Made by a program: the position numbers and the translations under genes. From Deltaproteobacteria bacterium (GTDB taxonomy: Bacteria; Myxococcota_A; Polyangia; JAAYKL01), in the NCBI GenBank assembly GCA_016935665.1, contig JAFGQN010000082.1:1-64000 (forward strand): a stretch of DNA of 64,000 bases. The letters run 5' to 3'. Under the pieces are notes generated by a model. That model was given only the letters and a program-made list of their open reading frames with translations. It was not told the origin of the DNA and searched no databases. Shown one piece after another: positions 9,330-17,940 of this stretch (positions are counted from its first letter, which is position 1; each line of letters starts with the position of its first letter).

Positions 9330-9520
9330 CGTGGCAACTCCTTTCTGACCGAGGTTAAGATGTTCTTATGGGATTGTATTTGTACACACTCGCCATCATC
9401 ATACGCTTAATTTTTATTAAAAAAAATTTTTTGCAAATCTATTGACCAGGGCGTGCGGTGCATATCCTGAGGGCGTAAGGATTGAGAGTAAAATTCTCAT
9501 TAAGAACAGGAGGTGAACCC

Positions 9521-9991
9521 ATGTTAACCAGATGGAATGATTTCGGATTTGGAGACCTTGACAGGACATTTCTGGCCCTTGGCGAGTTGCGTGACGAGAT
9601 GGAGAAGGCCTTTTCCGATTTTGACAGGGGATTTGGCCTCAGGCGTATTCACAGCGATTGGAGCGTTGGACCGCGCACCGAACTCACGGACAACGGCGAG
9701 ACGCTGGTCGTGAAAGCCGAGGTGCCCGGAATGGCGGAAAAGGATTTGGACGTTTCCCTCGAAGGAAATGCACTAACCATTCGCGGCAAACGGGAAAATG
9801 AAAAAATGGAGGGCTACATTGTGCATCGCAAAGAGCGCGGCGCGTGGGAGTTTTCCAGAGCGTTCACGTTGCCGTGCAAGGTGGATGGCGACAAGGCCAA
9901 AGCATCCCTCAAAGATGGGATTCTTGAGCTGACCATACCCAAGGTTCCCGAAGCCCAGCCGCGGCGCATTACCATTGGCGGCAGCAAGTAA
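9521..9991 (+). CDS. Hsp20/alpha-crystallin small heat-shock protein
   Basis: 156 residues, started at 9521 after a strong AGGAGGTGA site. The alpha-crystallin domain covers about residues 45-150, with TELTDNGETLVVKAEVPGM, the LTIRGKRE strand, and the C-terminal LKDGILELTIPK and I-x-I-like tail (RRITIG). It is an ATP-independent holdase that binds unfolding proteins in the cytoplasm. A second Hsp20 gene starts 17 bases downstream. I found no convincing sigma32 or CIRCE site. Confidence 0.95.
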   Translation: MLTRWNDFGFGDLDRTFLALGELRDEMEKAFSDFDRGFGLRRIHSDWSVGPRTELTDNGETLVVKAEVPGMAEKDLDVSLEGNALTIRGKRENEKMEGYIVHRKERGAWEFSRAFTLPCKVDGDKAKASLKDGILELTIPKVPEAQPRRITIGGSK

Positions 9992-10008
9992 GGAAAGGAG
10001 AGTTTATC

Positions 10009-10368
10009 ATGACGACTGCAGCAATAGAGAAAAACAAAGACACCCAAAACGCCGCCATCGAGCAGGCAAAACAGATTCAGCGCATTACACCGGCCGTGGA
10101 TATTTATGAGAACGACAACGAGCTGGTATTTGTGGCCGACATGCCCGGAGTTCCCAAAGAAGGGCTGGATGTACAGGTGGAAAAACAGGAACTGACGCTG
10201 GCCGGTGAAGTGAATGAACACAACAGGTATGAGCGCTCCTTTAAACTGCCGCCCACTGTTGATGTGGACAAGGTGAGCGCGACATTAAAAAACGGTGTGT
10301 TGAATGTGACTTTTAAAAAGGCGGAGCATGCCAAACCAAAGAAGATTCAGGTGAATTTACTAAAATAG
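10009..10368 (+). CDS. Second Hsp20/alpha-crystallin protein, same operon
   Basis: 119 residues. The alpha-crystallin core starts near residue 25 (VDIYENDNELVFVADMPGV) and has LTLAGEV, the LKNGVLNVTFKKA strand and a KKIQVNLL tail. The preceding sequence is GGAAAGGAG, and the spacing to the upstream hsp20 is 17 bases, so the two are co-transcribed and end at the terminator at 10422. Paired, diverged Hsp20s of this kind often form mixed oligomers, which is an inference here. Confidence 0.94.
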   Translation: MTTAAIEKNKDTQNAAIEQAKQIQRITPAVDIYENDNELVFVADMPGVPKEGLDVQVEKQELTLAGEVNEHNRYERSFKLPPTVDVDKVSATLKNGVLNVTFKKAEHAKPKKIQVNLLK

Positions 10369-10421
10369 CACGCATGGTATCCCAATGAATTTGTGTCAGA
10401 GTTCGCCTTTGACACCCTGGC

Positions 10422-10459
10422 CCGGCCCTTAAACTCCAGACTTAAGGGCCGGTTTTTTT
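10422..10459 (+). terminator. Rho-independent terminator of the hsp20 operon
   Basis: CCGGCCCTTAA pairs perfectly with TTAAGGGCCGG across a 9-base loop and is followed by seven T residues. Confidence 0.95.
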
Positions 10460-10856
10460 GTTGTGTGTGAGCGTTTTTGCCGCGAAGTGTTTAACGGACG
10501 ACGCCAAAACATCGTCATCGTCAACAAAACCAGCACAGACCAAACATTATCACCGGGGATGCGCAACGCATCGATAGCAATCGTTACGCCCTGGCAAATT
10601 GCGGTTGATTCCACCCTCATCTCTGAACAGGCGCCGCTGACGGTTACAAACAACGTCCTGCACACGACTACGACTGTGCCTGCTCGCAGCGTCCAGCTGC
10701 CGGTAAGTTCGCCCTGAGTGGCGCCGTGTGTAGATGAAAACCCGAAACATTCCCGGGTTTCTCTACACGGCACCCATAGATTAGCGAACCATTGGCGCTT
10801 ATTTTCTGATATGCTGGCAGTCCCCGGATTGCGTTGGGAAAAAGAAAGGAACACTT
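10460..10856. other. Intergenic stretch before the GH3 gene
   Basis: Short open frames occur on both strands but none has protein-like composition together with a ribosome site. The last 15 bases hold the GH3 ribosome site (AAAGGAACACTT). Nothing else recognised. Confidence 0.5.
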
Positions 10857-13043
10857 ATGAAATTGGGTAAACAACCATGTTTTATTTTGATTGCGCTGAT
10901 GAGCATGCTGGCGACTGTGGCTGTGGCTGTGGGCTGCTCGGACAATTCCTCTGGTGGCGACAAACAGAACACGTCATCGGATGGGGACAGTGACAGTGAC
11001 AGCGACGGGGATTCCGATGGCGATTCCAGTGGCGATGGGGACAGCGATGGCGATTCTGATGGCGATTCCGATAGCGATGGAGACAGCGACGGCGATGGGG
11101 ACGGCGATGGCGATTCTGACGGCGATGCAGACACCGAACTGGACACTGAAAAGGACACCGGTGTGGATACGGGAGAAGATACTGAAGGCGATATTATCAA
11201 GGGCAAAGTGGACGAACTGTTGGACAGCATGTCCCTGGCTCAGAAGATTGGTCAGATGACGCAGGCGTCTGTGGGGGGAGCCACCACTGCGGACATGGCC
11301 ACGTTTATGTTTGGGTCCATCCTTGCCGGTGGGGGAGATGGACCGTCATCCGGCGGATTCGCAGCGGTTCGCAACTACGATGCGCAAAGCTGGGCGGATT
11401 TCACCGACAGCTACCAGGAAGCGGCCCTGAATGCGGGCGCGAAGATTCCCATTCTGTTTGGCATTGATGCGGTTCACGGACATGCCAAGGTGGAGGGCGC
11501 CACCATCATTCCCCACAATATTGGCCTTGGCGCCACGCGTAACCCCACTCTTATTCGGGAGTTGGGCGCCATGACCGCCGAAGAAATGGCGGCCACCGGA
11601 TGCCACTGGACCTTTGCGCCCACTCTCGCTGTGGCCAGAGATGAACGCTGGGGACGCACATACGAGTCATTTGGCGAAGATCCCGATTTGTCCACGCTGA
11701 TGACGTCATTCATTTCCGGTCTGCAGGGCAATCTGGCGGACACGGCCACGGTACTGGCCACGGCCAAACATTTTGTGGGCGACGGTGGCGCCATGTGGGG
11801 CACCAGCCCGGTGGAAGTGGAACAGGGTATTCCTCCCAACACCACCATTCTTCGCGGCGACATCGACCAGGGCGACGCGGTCATGTCCGAAGAGGCATTT
11901 CGCGCCATTCATCTGAAACCTTATTACGATGCCATCTGGCGCCACGTGGGTTCGGTGATGCCCTCTTACAGCAGCTTCAATGGTGAAAAAATGCACGGCA
12001 GCCGGTACTGGATAACCGATGTGCTCAAAGGAGAGCTGGGGTTTGACGGTTTTGTCATCTCCGACTGGGATGCGTTCTTCCACCTGGACGGCGATCGCGA
12101 CGAACTGCAGTACAGCGAAGTGGTCAGCACAGTGAACGCGGGCATCGACATGTTTATGGTGGCCTACGGCTATGAGGACTTTATCGCGTTCCTTACCACT
12201 GCAGTCAATGACGGCGACGTTTCCATGGACCGAATCAACGATGCCGTCAGACGAATCCTCACCGTGAAGCTTCGTATGCATCTGTTTGATAATCCTTACT
12301 CTCAATCAAACTACGTGAGCGATATTTATGGGGACGAGCACCGTCTCCTGGCCCGTCAGGCGGTGCGGGAATCGCTGGTGCTGCTGAAGCATGAAGATGG
12401 GTTTCTGCCCTTATCGGCCGATGACACCGTATGTGTTACCGGCAGTGGCGCCAACAGCGTGGAGGCCCAAAGCGGTGGCTGGACATTGGGATGGACATCA
12501 CCTTCGGTGGCGGTTCCCGGGGAAACCATTCTGGAAGCGCTGACGGACTATCTGTCTCAAAACGGCGGAAGCGTGGTGGACGCGGGATGCACCGTAGGGA
12601 TTCGCGTGGTCACCGAATCCACGCCAACCTATGCGGAATACTACGGTGACGAGGCCAATCCCACCCACGATGATTCCGGTGGTTGCGATGCATCCAGGGG
12701 GTGTGTGGTGGTAGTGCTGGGCGGGCGTCCCATGGATATTGAAGGTCTGGTTGACGACGCACAAAACAAAGCCGTAGTCATGGGCTGGTATCCCGGCAGT
12801 GAAGGCGGTGGTATCGTTGATGTGCTTTACGGTGTGGACGGCGCCAATTTCAAGGGACAGTTGCCTATGACCTGGAAAAAGGACAGCGTGGATACCCCGG
12901 TTAATTTCTGTGACGGAAATGCTAAAGACGCCGATGGCAATGATGTGGCCGACGAGTGTGAGGATGCCGGCGATCACTATTCCGATATTGCCAATCCCCC
13001 CACCAGTGTGCTGTTCCCCTATGGCTTCGGTTTGTCTTTCTAA
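10857..13043 (+). CDS. GH3 beta-glucosidase-family lipoprotein with Asp/Ser/Gly linker
   Basis: 728 residues. The N terminus has a signal segment and lipobox (AVGC, Cys at about 27), then a Ser/Asp/Gly linker to about residue 115. The GH3 (alpha/beta)8 domain follows, with LAQKIGQMTQ, PILFGIDAVHGH, GRTYESFGEDP and KHFVGDG. The catalytic nucleophile Asp is at about 403 in GFVISDWDA. The second GH3 domain has LLKHEDGFLPL and the PMTWKKDS region. It probably releases terminal beta-glucose (or beta-xylose) from oligosaccharides at the cell surface. No fibronectin-III extension is visible. It shares its architecture with the GH27 and GH30 lipoproteins in this window. Confidence 0.95.
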   Translation: MKLGKQPCFILIALMSMLATVAVAVGCSDNSSGGDKQNTSSDGDSDSDSDGDSDGDSSGDGDSDGDSDGDSDSDGDSDGDGDGDGDSDGDADTELDTEKDTGVDTGEDTEGDIIKGKVDELLDSMSLAQKIGQMTQASVGGATTADMATFMFGSILAGGGDGPSSGGFAAVRNYDAQSWADFTDSYQEAALNAGAKIPILFGIDAVHGHAKVEGATIIPHNIGLGATRNPTLIRELGAMTAEEMAATGCHWTFAPTLAVARDERWGRTYESFGEDPDLSTLMTSFISGLQGNLADTATVLATAKHFVGDGGAMWGTSPVEVEQGIPPNTTILRGDIDQGDAVMSEEAFRAIHLKPYYDAIWRHVGSVMPSYSSFNGEKMHGSRYWITDVLKGELGFDGFVISDWDAFFHLDGDRDELQYSEVVSTVNAGIDMFMVAYGYEDFIAFLTTAVNDGDVSMDRINDAVRRILTVKLRMHLFDNPYSQSNYVSDIYGDEHRLLARQAVRESLVLLKHEDGFLPLSADDTVCVTGSGANSVEAQSGGWTLGWTSPSVAVPGETILEALTDYLSQNGGSVVDAGCTVGIRVVTESTPTYAEYYGDEANPTHDDSGGCDASRGCVVVVLGGRPMDIEGLVDDAQNKAVVMGWYPGSEGGGIVDVLYGVDGANFKGQLPMTWKKDSVDTPVNFCDGNAKDADGNDVADECEDAGDHYSDIANPPTSVLFPYGFGLSF
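10980..11127 (+). repeat. In-frame Asp/Ser/Gly linker repeat in the GH3 gene
   Basis: Imperfect 6/12/18-base units encode GDSD, GDGD and SDGD runs. The stretch is shorter and more degenerate than those of the GH27 and GH30 genes. Confidence 0.88.
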
Positions 13044-13124
13044 TTGCGCGGCTAAACGTAGAGCTGAATGCGCTGCCGCCGCCGTCCCGTCCGGCGCTCC
13101 AATCTTCTGTCAAACATAATTTGA

Positions 13125-13937
13125 CTATTTCGAAGCGGGTTCTGCGTCCGGCATCGGCTGCAGCGTGCCGGCCAGCATGACGATAAACCCGGACAAATCT
13201 GGACGATACTGTGTGGATGTAATGTCCAGCAGTTCGTCAATGTGGGTTGCGTTTGGATTTATGGAAGATGTCTGAGAGGATGACGCCTCGGAAATTGCAT
13301 TTTGCAACTGTCGACGCATGGGCGAATTTCCCTCATTGAATTGAGCCAGATTGCCCGCTGCAACACCTGGAAGCACTTCCGCCAACCAAAGCAACTCCTG
13401 CCCCAGCACGTACATGCTGGCGCCGCGGCTCTGAACATTGTCAGCCGCATCGGCCGCTGTGCCGGGCGCCGCGCCCCCCCATTTATGTACCATGGTTTTG
13501 TGCATTTCCTCGCTGGTCGAAAACGCGGATTCCCCAAGCGCCACCACCCGTTGCCCCAGATGCCTGGCGCATTCAACGGCGGGTCCATTTTCTGAAAACA
13601 ACCCTTTGTGGGCATCCACATACGTCACCAGCGAACTGTCTTTGGAAATCTCCAGCTTCAGTTTTTCTGCGCTTATGGGTGCGGACTTCAGGTATGCGTC
13701 AGCAACCGCCCGGGCCACATGCGATGGACAGGCGGCCAGTCCTTTCTCCTCCTGGTCCACCTCCGCTTTTGGGCGAATAACAATGTTTTCATCCTCTGTA
13801 ATTACCTGGCCTCTGGGTGCATTGGATGTACTTGACTTCCCTTTTTCGGATGAACTGCGCTCCTTTAGCCCGCAGCCCACGATGCCCCCCAGCACCATGC
13901 AACAACAGCCGAATACAAGACATGTGATTTTTTTCAT
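13125..13937 (-). CDS. Hypothetical lipoprotein
   Basis: 270 residues with MKKITCLVFG, a Cys-rich hydrophobic core and a lipobox near GIVGC (Cys at about 22), then a charged, Ser-rich tether and a mostly helical body. No family recognised. It converges on the GH3 gene, with about 80 bases between the stops. Its size and lipoprotein nature resemble the protein at 1830-2789, but I see no clear sequence match between them. Confidence 0.72.
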   Translation of the reverse strand: MKKITCLVFGCCCMVLGGIVGCGLKERSSSEKGKSSTSNAPRGQVITEDENIVIRPKAEVDQEEKGLAACPSHVARAVADAYLKSAPISAEKLKLEISKDSSLVTYVDAHKGLFSENGPAVECARHLGQRVVALGESAFSTSEEMHKTMVHKWGGAAPGTAADAADNVQSRGASMYVLGQELLWLAEVLPGVAAGNLAQFNEGNSPMRRQLQNAISEASSSQTSSINPNATHIDELLDITSTQYRPDLSGFIVMLAGTLQPMPDAEPASK

Positions 13938-14270
13938 GGCTCACTCCTTGTGTCATCGGTCCGCTCGTGGCGAACGCAATCGGCAAAATGTTATGGTCTG
14001 ATATACCCTTCATCCCCTGGCGTCATGGTGCAAGCGGCGCACTTCGTTTTTTTTGGAATATCCTGACAATTAAGACGCAGTGATATTGGCGGCATGCTTT
14101 TTTCTGAACCGATTTCCAGTAGATTCCTTAAACCAGGTACCCATGTACAGTGCGGATTTAAAATTGTTGTTCCCGATGCGCACTTTTCCTGGGCAACTGT
14201 GCATATGCGAATATATTTGCTCACATTCATTGCAACCCCAAATACGGATTTGATTTACCCAGGAGTAAAT
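13938..14270. other. Divergent intergenic region
   Basis: Separates the lipoprotein gene (minus strand) from the TerB-like gene (plus strand) and must hold promoters for both. No strong consensus pair stands out. The AGGAG site for the 14271 start lies at its right end. Confidence 0.45.
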
Positions 14271-14819
14271 ATGATACAGCATAGAGAACCATACATGCTC
14301 AGTGAAGACACGTCCCTTTTGTGTCAACTGGAGCTGGATTCCAGGCTCAAATCCTACGCCACCAGTTTTCTGTTGTACGGTGGCATTCTCGCCGGACACT
14401 GTGATGGACATTTCACACTGGAGGAACTGGCGTATCTTTCCGAATCCCTCAGCCCGCTTTTTGACACGCCGGAAACGCTCATATACGCCCTGCTTTCGCC
14501 TGATTCCGCAACAGAACCTTTTTGGCAAACCATCTCGTGGCTCAAGGTGAATGGCGATGAAATCAAAATCAGCCTGTTGCGATATCTGTCCGGCATTATG
14601 ACCGCAGACCATATGTTGCGTCCCGCGGAGCGTCGCTTCATCCAAAACATCACGCGCGAGCTCGGTATTCCATCAGAGGAAGGACAGCAGATACTTTCAG
14701 AGGCTATCATGGCCAGAAGCAGCGAGACAGCACGCAGACACAGTCGCGTTCGCCAACCACTGCCGATTTTTGCCGCACCCGAGCGGGTTCAGGCGCCCGA
14801 CTCGTGCGTGGCGTCCTGA
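14271..14819 (+). CDS. TerB-like (tellurite-resistance family) helical protein
   Basis: 182 residues, started at 14271 after CCAGGAGTAAAT; a longer frame upstream has no ribosome site. The body resembles the TerB fold. Early helices carry GHCDGHFTLEE (an acidic, metal-binding-like loop), and a second repeat has ADHMLRPAERRFIQ followed by LGIPSEE. TerB-like proteins bind divalent metal and are linked to envelope stress and surveillance systems rather than to tellurite as such. No other ter gene is nearby, so the exact role is open. Confidence 0.65.
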   Translation: MIQHREPYMLSEDTSLLCQLELDSRLKSYATSFLLYGGILAGHCDGHFTLEELAYLSESLSPLFDTPETLIYALLSPDSATEPFWQTISWLKVNGDEIKISLLRYLSGIMTADHMLRPAERRFIQNITRELGIPSEEGQQILSEAIMARSSETARRHSRVRQPLPIFAAPERVQAPDSCVAS

Positions 14820-14864
14820 CTCAGAGCAGGCACAGTTACACATATGTGAGATGTAAAATCGGTA

Positions 14865-15164
14865 TCAAAACTGGTATATCACTTCATCTGGTCCAATCAT
14901 TCCCATTTCATTGCGGGCAATGTTTTCGATGAAGTCGTCATCAGACTGAATGGCGCGTATTTTCTGTTTCACCGCCTCGTTTTCCCTGGAAAGGCGCCGA
15001 TTGCGGTCTCTAAGCTCATGAAGTTCCGTTTTGAGTCGCTCCACCCGCCTGTAACCGTTTTCGTCATTTAACTTCATTGGTACATATACCGACGTCCCCA
15101 GCAACAATGCCACCGGCAACACAATCCAAATAAATTTCCACAACGAACTCATCACATCATTCAT
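14865..15164 (-). CDS. FtsB/DivIC-family septum protein
   Basis: 99 residues: a short cytoplasmic N terminus, one membrane helix (about 9-28), then a coiled coil (about 40-75, RRVERLKTELHELRDRNRRL) and a small periplasmic tail with ARNEMGMIGPDEVIY. That tail matches the FtsB/DivIC signature (AR...L.M..P.E). It would link division proteins FtsL and FtsQ and help activate septal cell-wall synthesis. Met5 is an alternative start. Confidence 0.85.
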   Translation of the reverse strand: MNDVMSSLWKFIWIVLPVALLLGTSVYVPMKLNDENGYRRVERLKTELHELRDRNRRLSRENEAVKQKIRAIQSDDDFIENIARNEMGMIGPDEVIYQF

Positions 15165-15395
15165 ACCCGAGCAGTATCGTAAAGGTCAAAAAATCGTTTC
15201 AATCCACAGAACTGCCAAGTGTCCGCACACACATTCCAAACCTGGCGACGATGGCAACGTGACCAAATCATTCAGGCGCTGACGTCGTCTGGACCAAACC
15301 AATATTGAATGGATGGATTATCGGGATAATGCTTTATACCCAATGGTCTTCTCAGGTGACGAGTGCCGGCGGGATCCATTGATACGTGCAAACGT

Positions 15396-15785
15396 CTAAC
15401 GTCGGCGAACCACTTTGGTGTCCTTCGTCACTTTTCGCATAACAGGAAGTGGGGGAATCTCGCTGTTCCTTAAATGTTCCCGAATCCGTATTCTATCCAG
15501 GGGCTTTGTATCCAAAAACTGTACGCCGAACCCGGCTTCTCCACTCTCTTCTGTTCTTCGCATTAAATTTGACCTCACTACCTGTCCAAAGAAATCGTAC
15601 TTATTGTCACCTGCGCTGAATGAACACACCACATACTCCCCGGGCTCGGGTAAACAGTCACAATTAAAATAGGCGCCCCCAGGACTCATATCAAATGTAT
15701 CCAGGAGCACGGGCTCATCCCAATATGTCGAAATTACTTCAACCGGGATATTTACTGAACGACGCATTTCAAAACGGTTTTGCAT
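15396..15785 (-). CDS. PilZ-domain protein (cyclic-di-GMP binding predicted)
   Basis: 129 residues, almost all one PilZ domain. The RxxxR-like motif is at the N terminus (MQNRFEMRRSVN) and the D/NxSxxG motif is DMSPGGAYF at about 33-41. These are the two sequence elements that bind cyclic-di-GMP. Likely a cytoplasmic effector that changes motility, adhesion or polysaccharide export; the partner is unknown. AGGAGG precedes the start. A promoter and paired TGTCCGGAC palindromes lie upstream. Confidence 0.85.
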   Translation of the reverse strand: MQNRFEMRRSVNIPVEVISTYWDEPVLLDTFDMSPGGAYFNCDCLPEPGEYVVCSFSAGDNKYDFFGQVVRSNLMRRTEESGEAGFGVQFLDTKPLDRIRIREHLRNSEIPPLPVMRKVTKDTKVVRRR

Positions 15786-15806
15786 GACAACCTCCTACAC
15801 AAAAAT

Positions 15807-15846
15807 ACATTATCATACACCTGAACACACGTCAAATGTCCGGACA
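15807..15846 (-). promoter_or_regulatory. pilZ promoter with overlapping palindromic operator
   Basis: On the minus strand, TTGACG (15830-15835) is followed after 17 bases by TAATGT (15807-15812), or after 15 bases by GATAAT. The perfect palindrome TGTCCGGACA (15837-15846) sits one base upstream of the -35 box. A second, inverted copy, TGTCCGGACG, lies at 15903-15912. The placement suggests a repressor or activator site. Confidence 0.5.
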
Positions 15847-15913
15847 AAAAAGCTACCCAAAGCGCCAAAAACATCATTAATAATGGAGAAATTCAGTGCT
15901 TTTGTCCGGACGA

Positions 15914-15947
15914 AATAAAAAAGGGAACCGTTTGTGACGGCTCCCTC
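15914..15947 (-). terminator. Rho-independent terminator of the HU gene
   Basis: On the minus strand GGGAGCCGT pairs with ACGGTTCCC around a short loop (one C/T irregularity) and is followed by a T-rich run (complement of AAATAAAAAA). Confidence 0.85.
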
Positions 15948-15975
15948 TTTTCGAAAAATTCAGACGCAGCGTGAC

Positions 15976-16281
15976 CTATTTTTTCTTGGTGGCACCACCA
16001 GCGATGAAATCTTTGAGGCCTTGAGCAGGACGGAAAGAAACCGTTGTCTGGGCCTTAATTTTGATTTTTTCACCAGTCTGAGGATTGCGGCCAGTGCGTG
16101 CTTTACGTTTTTTCTTATTGAAGGTACCAAAACCAGGGAAACTGAAACGACCGTCTTTTTTCACAACCTTTTTCATTTGAGTGAAGGTCTCGTCGATCAC
16201 TGCCTGTACGGCTTTCTTGGACAGATCACTGGGAACGTCTTTGGACGCTGCAACGGCATCGATCAATTCTGCTTTTGTCAT
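15976..16281 (-). CDS. hup: HU-family DNA-binding protein
   Basis: 101 residues, started at 16281 after AAAGGAGAAAG. It begins MTKAELIDAVAA and has the HU/IHF dimer core and the beta-arm signature GRNPQTGEKIKIKA, ending in a basic tail (GGATKKK). It bends and compacts DNA as a dimer in the nucleoid. The upstream frame stays open for another 51 codons, but this part lacks protein-like sequence and includes the promoter. Confidence 0.96.
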   Translation of the reverse strand: MTKAELIDAVAASKDVPSDLSKKAVQAVIDETFTQMKKVVKKDGRFSFPGFGTFNKKKRKARTGRNPQTGEKIKIKAQTTVSFRPAQGLKDFIAGGATKKK

Positions 16282-16348
16282 TTTCTTTCTCCTTTGAACT
16301 CGGAAGACCCTTCCTCCCGAAGTTTTCAACGATGTTTGATTGATGGGA

Positions 16349-16377
16349 ATCATATGTTCAGAAGTACTATCGGTCAA
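16349..16377 (-). promoter_or_regulatory. Strong sigma70-type promoter of the HU gene
   Basis: On the minus strand TTGACC (16372-16377), a 17-base spacer, then TATGAT (16349-16354). The expected leader is about 60 bases and can form a small hairpin before the ribosome site. Confidence 0.75.
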
Positions 16378-16401
16378 TAAAAAAAAAGCCGTTAAAAACG
16401 G
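16378..16401 (-). terminator. Short-stem terminator-like element just upstream of the HU promoter
   Basis: On the minus strand CCGTT-TTT-AACGG is followed by C and nine T residues. It would stop transcripts arriving on the minus strand from the gene-poor 16435-16925 stretch. The stem is only 5 pairs. Confidence 0.4.
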
Positions 16402-16434
16402 ATTTCCCTTGATATAGCTGGATATGACAGCCAT

Positions 16435-16925
16435 GTCAGTGCCAAATTGCCTTTATTTCCACCTATTTGGGGCATAGTAGCGGATTAGTCAGTATACACG
16501 GGCACTTGCACTTTTATTTATGCTCTTGCCCTGTTATTTATGGAAAATCCCCAAAAAAGGGCGCATTTCCCGCTTAAAGTGTGGAAAACGGATTTGCAAT
16601 GCCTGGATGGACCTGACTACAAAACGGATTATCCAACTTCATTCCGGGATTCGTTTTCATATGGGGCCAGAATAAATTCCCGATTTTTAAAATTGTCGCA
16701 CAACATCGTACTTTATACCGAAATGCACTATAAATGTTTACCTGATTTTCCATTTTTTACATCTGAAAATGAAGGAGACTACTCTACGAATAATCAGTGA
16801 AATGGCGGGATGAAACCGTGATGCGACCTTGAAAAAAAAAGTATGTACGTTACACTGTAAAATTGTGGAGCATGATTTTCCATACGTTAAATCACAATAT
16901 TTAAAACTGTCTGAAGAAACAGCAA
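16435..16925. other. AT-rich intergenic region
   Basis: No convincing protein gene. An 86-codon plus-strand frame (16540-16800) has no ribosome site, and its composition is what AT-rich non-coding DNA gives. A small inverted repeat, TGACA-GCCA-TGTCA, is at 16425-16438 at the left edge. A minus-strand small RNA ending at the 16378 terminator is possible but not shown. Confidence 0.4.
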
Positions 16926-17246
16926 ATGACCATTAAAATTCAACAGGGAAAAACAGTTCAGGGGCTGGAAGAAGTCGGGGAAAACCTTGAATCTGCCACG
17001 GCAGAAAGCGCCGAAACCGCAGCCACCGCAGCAACAGCCCAGGATCCGGTAACACAAATCGCCACGGATTTGATTGAAGGGCGCATTACAAGTGCACAGG
17101 CGGTGGATGCGGTCATCGAGCAAACCATGTCAATGGAGCTGGTGTCCCGGGCGCCGGAGTCTGTCAGACAGGAAGTGGAATCGATTCTGCGCAGCGCCAT
17201 CGAAACAGACGCACATCTCATTGCGCTCACCCAGGCGCTCGATTAA
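16926..17246 (+). CDS. Small acidic Ala-rich protein, function unknown
   Basis: 106 residues. An Ala/Glu/Thr-rich low-complexity segment (about 22-38) is followed by a compact helical region with DLIEGRITSAQAVDAVI and VRQEVESILRSAIETD. No signal peptide or membrane segment. No family recognised. It converges on the next gene with only 10 bases between the stops. The codon pattern looks coding, but the ribosome site is weak. Confidence 0.6.
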   Translation: MTIKIQQGKTVQGLEEVGENLESATAESAETAATAATAQDPVTQIATDLIEGRITSAQAVDAVIEQTMSMELVSRAPESVRQEVESILRSAIETDAHLIALTQALD

Positions 17247-17256
17247 CGCGTTCGGT

Positions 17257-17862
17257 CTATTTATCTCCCAGAAGTCTGTCGTAATTTTCACTGCTGCAAT
17301 CGTCCCGCCCATCTTTTAGCGACACTTCCGCCAGGAATTCATTGGCAATCTGAATGGACTCATACCAGGTGCAAAACGAAAAGAAATCTTCGTCGAGCAC
17401 CTCGGGAACCGCATCGAAGCGTTCCTGCAATTTGGGCATCAGTTTGGCCGAACTCAACAGGATGGCACTCAGTCCGTCCACTTCCTGCTGCGCGATCACG
17501 CTGGCCGCCACAGCAACAGGATTCAGCCGAATAAAACAGGAATCAAATTCAAACCGCCAGGCGGTAATGTCCTTATCGGTGTGACGAAAACGCCCTCCGA
17601 ACTGATTTGCCAGCAGTGCACCAAAATAGGCACCCAGTGTGGGGGCAAACAAATGCACCATGTTCATTCGCGATACATGCCCCGCGGGCGGGCAGGTGCC
17701 CTTGTTCTCCTCTGTCACCAGTTCGGTCACAAAATAATCGAGAACCGAAAGTGTGTCGCTGCTGAAATCCAAATCCAGACTAAATCGTTTAAAAACATGG
17801 GTGCGACAGCGCTCGGTCAGCCGGTAAATTTCTTCGGGCAGTTCTTTTAAAAATTCATTCAT
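17257..17862 (-). CDS. Hypothetical cytoplasmic protein
   Basis: 201 residues, no signal peptide or membrane helix. Mixed alpha/beta sequence with a motif-like stretch HLFAPTLGAYFGALLANQFGG near residue 70-90 and W...FDSCFIRLNPVAVAAS. This resembles the DUF-type proteins often seen in Myxococcota, but I do not recognise a named family. It is divergent from the LPS-export operon. Confidence 0.65.
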   Translation of the reverse strand: MNEFLKELPEEIYRLTERCRTHVFKRFSLDLDFSSDTLSVLDYFVTELVTEENKGTCPPAGHVSRMNMVHLFAPTLGAYFGALLANQFGGRFRHTDKDITAWRFEFDSCFIRLNPVAVAASVIAQQEVDGLSAILLSSAKLMPKLQERFDAVPEVLDEDFFSFCTWYESIQIANEFLAEVSLKDGRDDCSSENYDRLLGDK

Positions 17863-17940
17863 AACACACCGCTTTACTTTTTTTTATCAATTGGTCAAGC
17901 ATGTATCCTCATCCGGCTCCGCTTATGGTATGCCAATCCA

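Noticed and set aside
9330-9520. Sigma32 or CIRCE heat-shock element upstream of the hsp20 pair
   Set aside because: No match to CTTGAA...CCCCAT or to the CIRCE inverted repeat; only a weak TTGACC...TATCCT pair with a 15-base spacer.
10463-10854. Frames of 84 and 141 codons on opposite strands between hsp20 and GH3
   Set aside because: No ribosome site, no recognisable protein features, and they overlap each other.
16540-16800. 86-codon plus-strand frame upstream of 16926
   Set aside because: AT-driven composition, no ribosome site, no protein-like features.
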